This document shows, piece by piece, positions 19,605 to 28,468 of a stretch of 44,517 bases of DNA. How positions within the stretch are numbered: the stretch's first letter is position 1; each line of letters starts with the position of its first letter. The translations under genes and the position numbers were made by a program. Location of the stretch: positions 1,016,820-1,061,336 of the forward strand of contig NZ_CH724107.1 of NCBI RefSeq assembly GCF_000153305.1. The letters are read 5' to 3'. Source of the stretch: Oceanicola granulosus HTCC2516. GTDB taxonomy: Bacteria; Pseudomonadota; Alphaproteobacteria; Rhodobacterales; Rhodobacteraceae. A model generated the notes under the pieces. The model had not been told where the DNA came from. It searched no databases and saw only the letters and a program-made list of their open reading frames with translations.

Positions 19605-19958
19605 ATGTTCGATGATCTGAAGCGCCGCTACCGGAAGCATCCCCGCGCGACGACGCTGTTCCTGCTCGCCGCCGCGGTGACGCTGTTCTTCAGCGCCCGG
19701 CTGCTGGTGGGCGCGCTGTTCATGCCGCCGCCGGGGCCGCGCCCGATCGAGCCGTGGATGACGATGCGCATGGTCGCGCACATGCACCACCTGCAGGCCC
19801 GCGACATCGACGAGCTCGCCGGCCTGCCGATGCCCCGCCCCGGCCGCGCGCCCACCCTCGCCGACCACGCCGCCGCGCAGGGCGTGCCGGTGGGGCTGCT
19901 GATCGTCGAGGTCGAGGAGGCCATCGCCCAGCTCCTCGCGGAGCGCGACGGCCAATGA
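19605..19958 (+). CDS. Small membrane-anchored protein of unknown function
   Basis: A 117-residue protein I do not recognise. A basic N-terminus (KRRYRKHPR) precedes one hydrophobic helix at about residues 16-40, followed by a proline-rich stretch and a soluble region with two methionine/histidine-rich turns (MRMVAHMHHLQ). The C-terminus is an acidic helix. It is predicted to be a single-pass inner-membrane protein with its bulk outside. The stop overlaps the start of the DedA gene (ATGA), so the two are probably made together, which suggests a shared membrane role. Confidence 0.6.
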   Translation: MFDDLKRRYRKHPRATTLFLLAAAVTLFFSARLLVGALFMPPPGPRPIEPWMTMRMVAHMHHLQARDIDELAGLPMPRPGRAPTLADHAAAQGVPVGLLIVEVEEAIAQLLAERDGQ

Positions 19959-20524
19959 CGGAAACCCTGCTCGCCCTCGTGCCGCAATACGGCCCCCCGC
20001 TCCTCGCGGCGGCGGTGTTCCTGTCGTGCTTCGCGCTGCCGGTACCGGCCTCGATCCTGCTGCTCGCCGCCGGGGGCTTCGCCGCCGTTGGCGATCTGTC
20101 GATGGTCAGTGTCGCCCTCGCCGCCTTCGCCGGGCTCGCGGCGGGCGATCACACGGTCTACGCGCTCGGGCGCAAGGGCGGCACCCGCGTCTTCGCCCGC
20201 GTCGCCCGCCACGCCGCGCCGCTGGAGCGGGCGCAGGTCGCGCTCGCGAACCGGGGCGGGCCGGTCATCTTCCTGTCGCGCTGGCTGTTCTCGCCGCTGG
20301 GGCCGTACGTCAACTTCGCCGCCGGGGCCGCCGGGCAGCGCTGGCGCAGCTTCGCGCTCTGGGGCACGGCGGGCGAGCTGGTCTGGCTGACGATCTACCT
20401 GGGCCTCGGCTACAGCTTCACCGGCAGCCTGGAGGACGCCTCCAACCTCGTGATGAACGCCCTGCTCGCCATCGGCGCGGGCGTCGTCACCATCGCCCTC
20501 GGCGTCTGGATCTACCGCACCTGA
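19955..20524 (+). CDS. DedA-family membrane protein
   Basis: A 189-residue protein of the DedA/SNARE-associated (VTT) family. Hydrophobic segments flank the family core: LPVPASILLLAAGGFAA near residue 30, AAGDHTVYALGRKGG near 65, and FLSRWLFSPLGPYVNFAAGAAG near 110, which contains the conserved arginine and proline-glycine turn. DedA proteins are implicated in lipid (undecaprenyl phosphate or phospholipid) translocation and envelope homeostasis; the substrate here is unknown. It is translationally coupled to the small membrane protein upstream. Confidence 0.82.
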   Translation: MTETLLALVPQYGPPLLAAAVFLSCFALPVPASILLLAAGGFAAVGDLSMVSVALAAFAGLAAGDHTVYALGRKGGTRVFARVARHAAPLERAQVALANRGGPVIFLSRWLFSPLGPYVNFAAGAAGQRWRSFALWGTAGELVWLTIYLGLGYSFTGSLEDASNLVMNALLAIGAGVVTIALGVWIYRT

Positions 20525-20651
20525 CCCTGCCAATCGCAGCGGCCCCTGCTGTTTCCGCTTGCGCTCCCGCTATTCCCGAGTCTTTTAGTCGGCACATACC
20601 GTAGTATTTTTGTCGGATTCGCCGGCAAGCGTGCAGACCAAGGAACAGTAC

Positions 20652-21554
20652 ATGCGCACAGCTCTCCCCGCCCTCGCTCTCTGCCTCGCCCCCGGCCTCC
20701 TCGCGGCGCAGGACGTCACCGTCGAGACCGCCGCCGGCCCCGTGGCCGCGCCTGTCGCGCCCGGGACCGTCGCCGTCTTCGACCTCGCCGCGCTCGACAC
20801 CATCTCCGCGCTCGGCGTCCCCGTCGCGGGCGTGCCCGACATCACCCCGCCCGCCGACCTCGACGAGGTCGTGGCGGGGGCCGAGATCGTCGGCACCCTG
20901 TTCGAGCCCGACTTCGAGGCGCTCGCCGCCATGGGCCCGGACCTGATCGTCGCGGGCGGGCGCAGCCAGACGCAGGTGGCGCCGCTGTCGCGCATCGCGC
21001 CGACGCTCGACATGACGATCTGGGGCGGCGACATGGTCGAGCAGGCCCTGTCGCGGCTCGCCGCCTACGGCACGCTTTTCGAACGGGAAGAAACCGCCGC
21101 GGCGCTCGCCGAGGCGCTCGAGGCCGACCTCGCCGAGGCCCGCGCGGTGGTCGCCGGCAAGGGCGACGCGCTGATCCTGCTCGCCAACGGCGGCAAGATC
21201 TCCGCCTACGGCAACGACAGCCGCTTCGGCTGGCTCCACACCGCGCTGGACCTGCCCGAGGCCTACGCCGGCCTCTCCGCCGAGACCCACGGCGAGGCGG
21301 TGTCGTTCGAGTTCGTCGCCGAGGTCGACCCGGACTGGATCCTCGTCGTCGACCGCGGCGCGGCAATCGGCCAGGACGGCGAGGCCGCCGAGGCGACCCT
21401 CGACAACCCGCTCGTCGCCGCGACCAAGGCCGGGCAGGCCGGGCAGATCGTCTACCTCGACGCCGCACCGCTCTACCTGTCGGGCGGGGGCGTGCAGTCG
21501 ATGACGATCACCCTCGGCGAGATCACCAGGGCCTTCGGCGCCGCCGGAAGCTGA
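20652..21554 (+). CDS. Iron-siderophore-type ABC transporter substrate-binding protein
   Basis: A 300-residue class III periplasmic binding protein resembling FatB/CeuE. A short signal peptide ends near GLLAAQD (about residue 19), with no lipobox cysteine. The domain shows the helical-backbone layout: VAVFDLAALDTISALGV, DFEALAAMGPDLIVAGGRSQ, LILLANGGKISAYGNDSRFGWLHTALDL, and a C-terminal DPDWILVVDRG. The ligand is probably a ferric siderophore, inferred from the family. AGGA 7 bases before the ATG supports the start. It heads a four-gene importer operon. No Fur, Irr or RirA box that I recognise lies in the 127-base upstream gap. Confidence 0.85.
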   Translation: MRTALPALALCLAPGLLAAQDVTVETAAGPVAAPVAPGTVAVFDLAALDTISALGVPVAGVPDITPPADLDEVVAGAEIVGTLFEPDFEALAAMGPDLIVAGGRSQTQVAPLSRIAPTLDMTIWGGDMVEQALSRLAAYGTLFEREETAAALAEALEADLAEARAVVAGKGDALILLANGGKISAYGNDSRFGWLHTALDLPEAYAGLSAETHGEAVSFEFVAEVDPDWILVVDRGAAIGQDGEAAEATLDNPLVAATKAGQAGQIVYLDAAPLYLSGGGVQSMTITLGEITRAFGAAGS

Positions 21555-21555
21555 G

Positions 21556-22500
21556 ATGATCGCCCGCCCTGCCCTCCTGCTCCCGGCCGGCCTGTTGCTG
21601 CTGGCCGGGGCCAGCCTCGCCATCGGGGCCGCCGACCTGCTGCGGGGCGATCTCGACGCGGGCCTGCTGCTCGCGGTGAGCCGGCTGCCGCGCACGCTCG
21701 CGGCGCTGCTGGCGGGGGCCGGGCTGGCGCTGGCGGGGGTGGTGGTCCAGCTGACGGTGCAGAACCGCCTCGTGGAGCCGGGCCTCACCGGCACCCCCGA
21801 GGCGGCGATGCTGGGGCTGCTGGGAGTCACGCTCCTCGCGCCCGGCGCGGCGCTGCTGGTCAAGATGAGCGCCGCCGCCGCCGCGGCGATGGCGGGCACC
21901 GCGGGATTCCTGCTGCTCGCCCGCCGCGTGCCGCGCCACGACCCGATGCTGCTGCCGCTGGTCGGCCTGATCTACGGCGGCATCCTCGGCGCGGTGGCGC
22001 TCTACCTCGCCTGGGTCACCGACCTCGTGCAGTATCTCGGCGTCTGGCAGTCGGGCGAATTCTCCGGCGTGCTGCGCGGGCGCTACGAGCTGCTCTGGCT
22101 GGTCGCCGCCCTCGGCCTCGCGCTCTACGCCGCCGCCGACCGGCTCACCCTGCTCGGTCTCGGCGAGGCGCAGGCCCGCAGCCTCGGGCTAAACTACCGC
22201 CAGACCCTCGCGCTCGGCCTCGCCATCGTGGCGCTCACGGTGTCGGTGGTGGTGGTCACCGTGGGCAGCCTGCCCTTCGTCGGCCTCGTCGTGCCCAACA
22301 TCGTCTCGCGCTGGCGCGGCGACAACCTGCGCGCCAACCTGCCCCTCGTGGCGGGCCTCGGGGCGCTGATGGTGCTGGCCGCCGACCTCGTCGGACGGCT
22401 GGTGCGCCACCCCTACGAGATCCCGGCGGGCACCGTCTTCGCCGTGGTCGGCGCCGGGCTGTTCCTGTGGCTGCTCCACGCGGCGCCGCGCCGTGGCTGA
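21556..22500 (+). CDS. Iron-type ABC transporter permease (FecCD family), first subunit
   Basis: A 314-residue FecCD permease with about nine or ten hydrophobic segments. The N-terminal RLPRTLAALLAGAGLALAG region near residue 45 and QNRLVEPGLTGTPEAAMLG near 72 are hallmarks of this family. The C-terminal SLPFVGLVVPNIVSRWRGDN near 240 provides the loop that contacts the ATPase. It starts one base after the binding-protein stop and overlaps the second permease by 8 bases, and would form the heterodimeric channel with that subunit. Confidence 0.88.
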   Translation: MIARPALLLPAGLLLLAGASLAIGAADLLRGDLDAGLLLAVSRLPRTLAALLAGAGLALAGVVVQLTVQNRLVEPGLTGTPEAAMLGLLGVTLLAPGAALLVKMSAAAAAAMAGTAGFLLLARRVPRHDPMLLPLVGLIYGGILGAVALYLAWVTDLVQYLGVWQSGEFSGVLRGRYELLWLVAALGLALYAAADRLTLLGLGEAQARSLGLNYRQTLALGLAIVALTVSVVVVTVGSLPFVGLVVPNIVSRWRGDNLRANLPLVAGLGALMVLAADLVGRLVRHPYEIPAGTVFAVVGAGLFLWLLHAAPRRG

Positions 22501-23437
22501 GCGCCGCCTCGCCCTGCTCGCGCTCGGCCTCGGCGGGCTGGTCGCGCTGTTCCTGCTGTGGCAGCTGCGCGCGCCGGCGGGCTTCATCCTGTCGCTGCGC
22601 GCGGCGAAGCTCGGCGCGCTGCTGCTGGTGGGCGCGGCCACCGGCGCGGCGACGGTGCTGTTCCAGACCGTGGCCGCCAACCGCCTGCTCACACCCGGCA
22701 TCGTCGGCTTCGACGCGCTGTTCGTGTTCCTCCAGACGGCGCTGGTGCTGGCGCTCGGCGGCGTCGGCTACGCGGCGCTTCCGGGGATGGCGAGCTTCCT
22801 CGCCGAGACCGCCTGCCTGATGGGCGCGGCGATGGCGCTGTTCGGGGCCCTGCTGCGGCGCGGGGCCGACGACGTGGTGCGGATGATCCTCACCGGCGTC
22901 ATCCTCGGAGTGCTGCTGCGCGGGCTCGCGGGCTTCGCCCAGCGCGTCCTCGAGCCGAGCGAGTTCGCGATCGTGCAGGCCGCCTCCTTCGCCACCTTCG
23001 GCGCGGTCGATCCCGGCCAGCTCGCCATCGCCGCGCTCGTCCTCGCCGCCGCGCTGGCGGGCGCGCTGCGACTGGCCCCGGCGCTCGACGTCGCCGCGCT
23101 CGGCCGGGTCCGGGCGCGCACCCTCGGGCTCGCCCACGACCGGCTCGTACTCGCCGCGCTGGGGCTGGTCGCGGCGATGGTCTCGGTGGCGACGGCGCTG
23201 GTCGGGCCGATCACCTTCCTCGGCCTGCTCGCCGCCGCCCTCGCCCGCGCCGCCGTCGGCACCGACGCCCACGCCCGCCTGCTCCCCGCCGCCGCGCTCA
23301 CCGGTGCGCTGATCCTGGTCGCCGGTCAGACCCTGTTCGAGCGGCTGCTCGGGATGCAGTCGACCCTCGCGGTGATCGTCGAATTCGCCGGCGGCCTGCT
23401 CTTCCTCGCCCTCGTCCTCCGGAGACGCCCCGCATGA
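22493..23437 (+). CDS. Iron-type ABC transporter permease (FecCD family), second subunit
   Basis: A 314-residue partner permease starting with a GTG inside the end of the first permease gene. It has the same architecture: RAAKLGALLLVGAATGAATVLFQTVAANRLLTPGIVGFDALF, read across residues about 35-75, and ALVGPITFLGLLAAALAR near 240 as the ATPase-contact loop. The 8-base overlap upstream and 4-base overlap downstream indicate strict translational coupling. Two distinct permease genes, as in FatCD or CeuBC, separate this system from importers with a single homodimeric permease. Confidence 0.88.
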   Translation: MAERRLALLALGLGGLVALFLLWQLRAPAGFILSLRAAKLGALLLVGAATGAATVLFQTVAANRLLTPGIVGFDALFVFLQTALVLALGGVGYAALPGMASFLAETACLMGAAMALFGALLRRGADDVVRMILTGVILGVLLRGLAGFAQRVLEPSEFAIVQAASFATFGAVDPGQLAIAALVLAAALAGALRLAPALDVAALGRVRARTLGLAHDRLVLAALGLVAAMVSVATALVGPITFLGLLAAALARAAVGTDAHARLLPAAALTGALILVAGQTLFERLLGMQSTLAVIVEFAGGLLFLALVLRRRPA

Positions 23438-24195
23438 TCGAGATCGACCGCCTCACCGTCGCCCACCGCGGCACGCCGGTTCTGCACGACCTGTCGCTGC
23501 GCCTGCCCGCGGGCGGCATCACCGCGCTGATCGGCCCCAACGGTGCCGGCAAGTCGACGCTGCTGCACGCCATCGCCGGCCTCGTCCGCCCCGCCGCCGG
23601 GACGGTCCGGCTCGACGGCACCGACATTCCAACCGCGCCCGAACCGGTCCGCGCCCGCCTGTTGGCGCTGCTGTCCCAGAGCCCGGCCGCCCTGCCCCGG
23701 CTCAGCGTGCGCGAGCTCGTCGGCTTCGGCCGCTGGCCGCACCACCACGGCCGCCCCGGCCCGGCCGATCACGCCGCCGTCGCCGAGGCGCTCGCCGCGT
23801 TCGATCTCCAAGCCGTCGCCGAGCAGCAGGTCGATACCCTCTCGGGCGGGCAGTACCAGCGCGCCGCCGTGGCCATGGCCTACGCCCAGTCGACGCCGTG
23901 GATGCTGCTCGACGAACCGCTCGCCGCGCTCGATCCGCGCTACGCGCGCGACATCATGGACCGGCTTCACGCCCTAACCCGCCCCGGCGCGACGGCGCGC
24001 AGCGTCGTGATCGTGCTGCACGACCTCGCCATGGCCGCCCGCTACGCCGACCGCTGCGTCACCCTCAAGAACGGCCGCCTGCACGCCGCCGGCCCCCGCA
24101 CCGAGACCCTCACCGCCACCGCCCTCTCCCGGCTCTACGACACGCCGCTAGAAGTGGTGCGCATCGGCGGCCGCGACGTGGTGCTGCCCGCCTGA
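23434..24195 (+). CDS. Iron-type ABC transporter ATP-binding protein
   Basis: A 253-residue ATPase of the FepC/FatE/CeuD type. Walker A is GPNGAGKST near residue 35, the signature is LSGGQYQRAAVAMAYAQ near 132, Walker B is WMLLDEPLAALDPR near 155 and the H-loop is IVLHDLAMAARYADR near 190. It energises the two upstream permeases and is the last gene of the importer operon. A GC hairpin follows within 35 bases. No outer-membrane TonB-dependent receptor is encoded in the window, so uptake across the outer membrane must rely on a gene elsewhere. Confidence 0.92.
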   Translation: MIEIDRLTVAHRGTPVLHDLSLRLPAGGITALIGPNGAGKSTLLHAIAGLVRPAAGTVRLDGTDIPTAPEPVRARLLALLSQSPAALPRLSVRELVGFGRWPHHHGRPGPADHAAVAEALAAFDLQAVAEQQVDTLSGGQYQRAAVAMAYAQSTPWMLLDEPLAALDPRYARDIMDRLHALTRPGATARSVVIVLHDLAMAARYADRCVTLKNGRLHAAGPRTETLTATALSRLYDTPLEVVRIGGRDVVLPA

Positions 24196-24205
24196 CACGG
24201 GCCGC

Positions 24206-24230
24206 CCGCCGGCGTGCGCCGGCGGCTTTC
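24206..24230 (+). terminator. Hairpin after the iron-type ABC operon
   Basis: CCGCCGGC-GTGC-GCCGGCGG forms an 8-bp GC stem with a four-base loop, ending 30 bases after the ATPase stop and followed by CTTTCC. The weak pyrimidine tail makes it a modest intrinsic terminator candidate that separates the importer operon from the sulfotransferase-like gene. Confidence 0.45.
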
Positions 24231-24286
24231 CATCGGCCCGCGCAGCGCCTAAAGGGAGGGCCGACCAGACAAGAGGCGCGCGCTCC

Positions 24287-25132
24287 ATGACCCTGTACCT
24301 CCACATCGGACTTCCCAAGACCGCCACCTCGTTCTGGCAGGCCGTCGTCTTCCCGCACGTCGAGGACCTCGTTCTCGTGCACCGCAAGCAGGAGGTCGCG
24401 AACGGGATCATCGAGCCGCTCAAGATCTACTGCCACGACGGCGACCAGAACAACGGCGAGCGGCTCGGCCGGCTCGTCACCAACATCGGCCAGCTGCGCG
24501 ACCGGGCCCGCGCCGAGGGCATCGACGACATGCTCATCACGAACGAGAACATGTCGATGATGCCGCTCGACATCTGGGAGGGCACCGGCCCCGGGCCGGA
24601 GCTGGTCATCGAGCGGCTGCAGGCGCTGGTGCGCGCGCTCGGCAGCCCCGAGACGAAGGTGATGTTCGGCACTCGCACGCCCGAAGAGTGGCTGCCCTCC
24701 CGCTACGCCGAGACGGCGAAGCTTCGCGAGGATTTCAGCCAGGAGGATTTCGAGCGCCGCGTCGAGGCGATGTGCAATTCCTCTGAGCTCTCCGAGCAGG
24801 AGAGCTGGCTGCACTACGACCACGTCGCCCGCCTGCTGCGCGCCGCCTTCGGGGCCGGCAACGTGCTGGTGATGCCCATGGAGCGCCTCTCCGAGGACAA
24901 CGAGGCGGCGATCCTCGAGGTCGGCCGCTTCCTCGGCGGGCGCGACCTGACGCCGGCGATCGCGAAGATGCGCGAGGCCGGCTCGCTCGAGCGCAAGCGC
25001 AACCGCCTGCGCCGCGACGATGGGTCGTGGAAGATGAAGGGCCACACGGCGCGAATCGCCATCGACGACGCGCTCAGCGCCCGCGTCCGCGCCCGCTTTG
25101 CCGACCCGACGGGCGCCGAAGCCGCCGGCTGA
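24287..25132 (+). CDS. Sulfotransferase-like protein
   Basis: A 281-residue soluble protein. Its N-terminus LYLHIGLPKTATSFWQ is a good match to the 5'-phosphosulfate-binding loop of PAPS-dependent sulfotransferases (usually GxPKTGTTxL). KVMFGTRTPEEWLPSRYAE at about residues 125-143 fits the 3'-phosphate-binding arginine/serine region. Family members transfer sulfate from PAPS to glycans, lipids or small molecules. No glycosyltransferase or lipid gene is beside it, so the acceptor is unknown. The C-terminal end is rich in arginine and alanine. Its nearest co-directional neighbour is the oxidoreductase 71 bases downstream. Confidence 0.7.
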   Translation: MTLYLHIGLPKTATSFWQAVVFPHVEDLVLVHRKQEVANGIIEPLKIYCHDGDQNNGERLGRLVTNIGQLRDRARAEGIDDMLITNENMSMMPLDIWEGTGPGPELVIERLQALVRALGSPETKVMFGTRTPEEWLPSRYAETAKLREDFSQEDFERRVEAMCNSSELSEQESWLHYDHVARLLRAAFGAGNVLVMPMERLSEDNEAAILEVGRFLGGRDLTPAIAKMREAGSLERKRNRLRRDDGSWKMKGHTARIAIDDALSARVRARFADPTGAEAAG

Positions 25133-25203
25133 GCGGCCGGCGCTGTTCCCTTGCGCGCTCCGCCCGCTATGGTCAGAGCGGTCAGCAAGGGAGTGAGACC
25201 AGC

Positions 25204-26286
25204 ATGAGTGACCCCGTCCGTATCCTCGTCGTCGGGCTCGGCAACATGGGCGCGTCCCATGCCTCGGCCTACCACCGCAACGAGGGCTTCGAGATCGTCG
25301 GCCTCTGCGCCCGCTCGATCCGCCAGAAGCCGGTCCCCTCCGAGCTGAACGCCTACCCGCTGTTCGACGACTACGAGGCAGCCCTGGCCGAGACCCGCCC
25401 CGACGCGGTTTCGATCAACACCTGGCCCGACACCCACGCCGCCTACGCGATCCGCGCCATGGAGGCCGGCGCGCACGTCTTCATGGAAAAGCCCATCGCC
25501 ACCAGCAACCGCGACGCCGCCGCCGTCGTCGCCAAGGCGCGCGAGACGGAGCGCAAGCTGGTGCTCGGCTACATCCTGCGGGTCCACCCGTCGTGGATGC
25601 GCTTCATCGAGCTCGGGCGCGGCATGGGCAAGCCGCTGGTGATGCGCCTCAACCTCAACCAGCAGAGCTCGGGCGCCGCCTGGGAGGGGCATCGGCGGCT
25701 GATGGAGAGCCTGACGCCGATCGTGGATTGCGGCGTGCACTACGTCGACGTCATGTGCCAGCTCACCGGCGCGAAGCCGGTGCGGGTCCACGGCATCGGC
25801 GCGCCGCTCTGGGAGGCGACGGAGCGCGACAATTACGGCCACCTGCACGTCACCTTCGACGACGGCTCCGTCGGCTGGTACGAGGCGGGCTGGGGCCCGA
25901 TGATGTCGGAGACGGCCTACTTCGTGAAGGACGTGATCGGCCCGCGCGGCTCGGTCAGCCTGGTGCCCGACGACACCCCCCGCAGCGCCGCCTCGCAGCT
26001 GTCGAGCAGCGCCGACATCGACAAGCACACCCGCACCGACGCGATCCGGGTGCATTATGCCGAGGTCGACGAGGCGCATGAATTCGTGCGCGAAGACGAG
26101 GTCCTGTCGATGGAGGACGAGCCGGGCCACCAGGAGCTGTGCGACCGCGAGCAGGCCTTCTTCCTGCGCGCGATCCGCGAAGACCTCGACCTGACCGACT
26201 CGATGGAGGCCGCCGTCAATTCCCTGCGCATCGTCCTGGCCGCCGAGGAGAGCATCGCCACCGAACAGGCCGTCCGCCTCGACTAG
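25204..26286 (+). CDS. Gfo/Idh/MocA-family oxidoreductase
   Basis: A 360-residue NAD(P)-dependent dehydrogenase of the sugar/inositol type. An N-terminal Rossmann fold opens RILVVGLGNMGASHASAY; MEKPIAT near residue 98 is the conserved EKP motif with the catalytic lysine. The C-terminal alpha/beta domain includes DCGVHYVDVMCQLTG near residue 178, with the aspartate and histidine expected in the active site. The substrate is probably a cyclic polyol or sugar, and nothing nearby identifies it. The ATG is preceded by AAGGGAG. An unusually acidic C-terminal third (about residues 280-320) is the only oddity. Confidence 0.85.
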   Translation: MSDPVRILVVGLGNMGASHASAYHRNEGFEIVGLCARSIRQKPVPSELNAYPLFDDYEAALAETRPDAVSINTWPDTHAAYAIRAMEAGAHVFMEKPIATSNRDAAAVVAKARETERKLVLGYILRVHPSWMRFIELGRGMGKPLVMRLNLNQQSSGAAWEGHRRLMESLTPIVDCGVHYVDVMCQLTGAKPVRVHGIGAPLWEATERDNYGHLHVTFDDGSVGWYEAGWGPMMSETAYFVKDVIGPRGSVSLVPDDTPRSAASQLSSSADIDKHTRTDAIRVHYAEVDEAHEFVREDEVLSMEDEPGHQELCDREQAFFLRAIREDLDLTDSMEAAVNSLRIVLAAEESIATEQAVRLD

Positions 26287-26593
26287 GTTCGATCAGTGCA
26301 GGTCGCGGCCGCCCCAGGCGCCGCGCCTCCCTTCATCTGGCCGGAAATATGCAAACTCCGCCGGCGGCCGCACAAACTACTCGCCGGGTCTCTATTGTCC
26401 GGCCGTCGCCTGAATGGCCAACCCGCCGCACCCGACTTCGGTTTTCCCTATCCCGAGCATAGGCCGGACCGCTGCCCCCGGAGGCAGCCGCGGCCTTGTG
26501 GTCCCAAACCGCGGGCGATAGATCCCTTGCATGCGCGCCGCCCGGCCGAACCGGGGCTGCCTCGTGCGCGCGCTCCAGGACGGCACATTTCCG
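26287..26593. other. 307-base intergenic region with no gene seen
   Basis: Between the oxidoreductase and the exporter pair. Frames that are open here (for example a plus-strand frame from 26296 that joins the first exporter gene out of phase) show no protein-like composition. I saw no clear promoter, strong hairpin or repeat. The exporter promoter is presumably here. Confidence 0.4.
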
Positions 26594-28468
26594 ATGACCC
26601 AGACAACCGACGTCACCGCCGGCGAGGCCGGCGACCCTTCGCAACGACTGTTCCGCCGCACCGCCGGCACGGACCCGGGCCAGGGCTTCAGCGCGCTGGT
26701 GCGCATCACCCGCATGACGCTGGGCTATCCCGGCCGCGTTGCCGTCGCGCTGGTCTCGACGCTGTTCGCCGTCGCCGCGCAGCTGTCGATCCCGGTGCTG
26801 TTCGGCCGCGCCGTCGACGAGACGCTGATCCTCGCCGGCGACGACGCCGCCGGCCGGGCCTCGCTCGTCGCCATCGCGCTGACGCTGTTCGCGGTGAGCG
26901 TCGCGCGCGGGCTGTTCACCATGGCGCAGAACTACACCGCCGAATCCGTCGGGCACGCGCTCGCTCACGACCTGCGCCTCGCCGTCTACGACAAGATCCA
27001 GCGCCTGCCCTTCTCGTTCCACGACCGCACCCATTCGGGCGACCTCATCACCGTGGGGATGCTCGATCTGGAGGGCGTGCGCATGTACTTCTCGACCGCG
27101 CTCGTACGCACGGTGCTGCTGACGCTGCTGATCGGGATCGGCGCCTGGATGCTGATCACGACCGACCCGCTGCTGGGCCTGCTGGCGCTGTCGTTCGTGC
27201 CGTTCGCGGCGTGGCGCTCCTCGGCGATGCAGCTGACCCTGCGGCGGACCTGGCTGGTGCTGCAGGAGCGGCTGGCGATCCTGAGCCGGGTGATGGAGGA
27301 GAACCTCGCCGGCATCCGCGTGGTGCGCGCCTTCGCCTCGTCGCGCCACGAGCTCGGCAAGTTCGACGCCGCCTCCGCCGAGGCGCTGGCGCTGTCGCAC
27401 GACCGGGTGAGCATCCGGGTGAAGAACACCTCGGCGATGACGCTGGCCTTCTTCGCGGCAATGGGTCTCGTGCTCTGGGTCGGCGGGCGGCAGGTGGCGG
27501 CGGGGGAGATCACCGTGGGCACGCTGGCGACGTTCCTGACCTTCATGACCATCCTGCAGATGCCGGTGCGCCAGCTCGGGCTGATGGTCAACGCCTACGC
27601 CCGCGCCTCGACCTGCGGCGCGCGGCTGTTCGCGCTGCTCGACATGCCCGTCGAGGTCGACGACAAGCCCGGCGCGCGCGATCTCGAGGTGACGGAAGGG
27701 ACGCTGCGGCTCGACAACGTGTCGTTCGCCTACGCCGGCAGCGACGGGCGTACCGCCGTCACCGATGTCAGCCTCACCGCCCGGCGCGGCGAGACGATCG
27801 GCATCGTCGGCCCGCCCGGCTCGGGCAAGACGACGCTGATGCACCTGATCCCGCGCTACTACGACGCCACCTCCGGCTCGATCAGCATCGACGGGCAGGA
27901 CATCCGCGACGTCACCCTGTCGTCGCTGCGCCACGCGGTGGCGGTGGTGCAGCAGGACAGCTTCCTGTTCACCACGACCATCGAGAACAACATCGCCTAC
28001 GGCGACCCCTACGCCCGCGACCGCCGGATCCGGGGCGTCAGCGAGAGCGCGCAGCTGCACGATTACGTGCTCGGCCTGCCGCGCGGCTACGAGACGGTGG
28101 TCGGCGAGCGCGGCGTGTCGCTGTCGGGCGGGCAGCGCCAGCGGCTGTCGATCGCGCGCACGCTGATGCTCGAGCCGGCGGTGCTGATCTTCGACGATTC
28201 GACCGCCGCCATCGACGCCGGCACCGAGAGCCGCATCCGCTCCGCCCTGCGCGGCTACGCCGCCGACCGGGTGACGCTGATCGTGGCGCACCGGCTCAAC
28301 AGCCTGATGCACGCCGACCGGATCCTGTTCCTCGAGGAGGGCCGGGTCGTCGAGCAGGGCACCCACGAGGAGCTGCTCGCGCTCGGCGGCCGCTACAAGG
28401 CGCTGCACGACCTGCAGATGCGCCCCGAGGGCGACGTGCTCGACGAGATGGAAGAGGCCGCGACATGA
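26594..28468 (+). CDS. ABC exporter half-transporter, subunit with degenerate Walker B
   Basis: A 624-residue type IV (ABCB-like) half transporter: six membrane helices over about residues 35-300, then an ATPase domain. The coupling and inter-helix motifs FHDRTHSGDLIT and MEENLAGIRVVRAFAS are typical of multidrug or lipid exporters. Walker A is GPPGSGKTT and the signature is a canonical LSGGQ (510-514). The residue after the Walker B aspartate is D535 instead of the catalytic glutamate, giving FDDS. This asymmetry matches heterodimeric exporters such as TM287/288 and BmrCD. I prefer the ATG at 26594 to one at 26531 because family similarity begins later; neither has a strong ribosome site. 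The stop overlaps the partner gene. Confidence 0.88.
   Translation: MTQTTDVTAGEAGDPSQRLFRRTAGTDPGQGFSALVRITRMTLGYPGRVAVALVSTLFAVAAQLSIPVLFGRAVDETLILAGDDAAGRASLVAIALTLFAVSVARGLFTMAQNYTAESVGHALAHDLRLAVYDKIQRLPFSFHDRTHSGDLITVGMLDLEGVRMYFSTALVRTVLLTLLIGIGAWMLITTDPLLGLLALSFVPFAAWRSSAMQLTLRRTWLVLQERLAILSRVMEENLAGIRVVRAFASSRHELGKFDAASAEALALSHDRVSIRVKNTSAMTLAFFAAMGLVLWVGGRQVAAGEITVGTLATFLTFMTILQMPVRQLGLMVNAYARASTCGARLFALLDMPVEVDDKPGARDLEVTEGTLRLDNVSFAYAGSDGRTAVTDVSLTARRGETIGIVGPPGSGKTTLMHLIPRYYDATSGSISIDGQDIRDVTLSSLRHAVAVVQQDSFLFTTTIENNIAYGDPYARDRRIRGVSESAQLHDYVLGLPRGYETVVGERGVSLSGGQRQRLSIARTLMLEPAVLIFDDSTAAIDAGTESRIRSALRGYAADRVTLIVAHRLNSLMHADRILFLEEGRVVEQGTHEELLALGGRYKALHDLQMRPEGDVLDEMEEAAT

Noticed and set aside
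20525-20651. Fur/Irr/RirA iron-response box upstream of the iron-type importer
   Set aside because: The AT-rich stretch near 20600-20615 does not fit the palindromes I know for these regulators.
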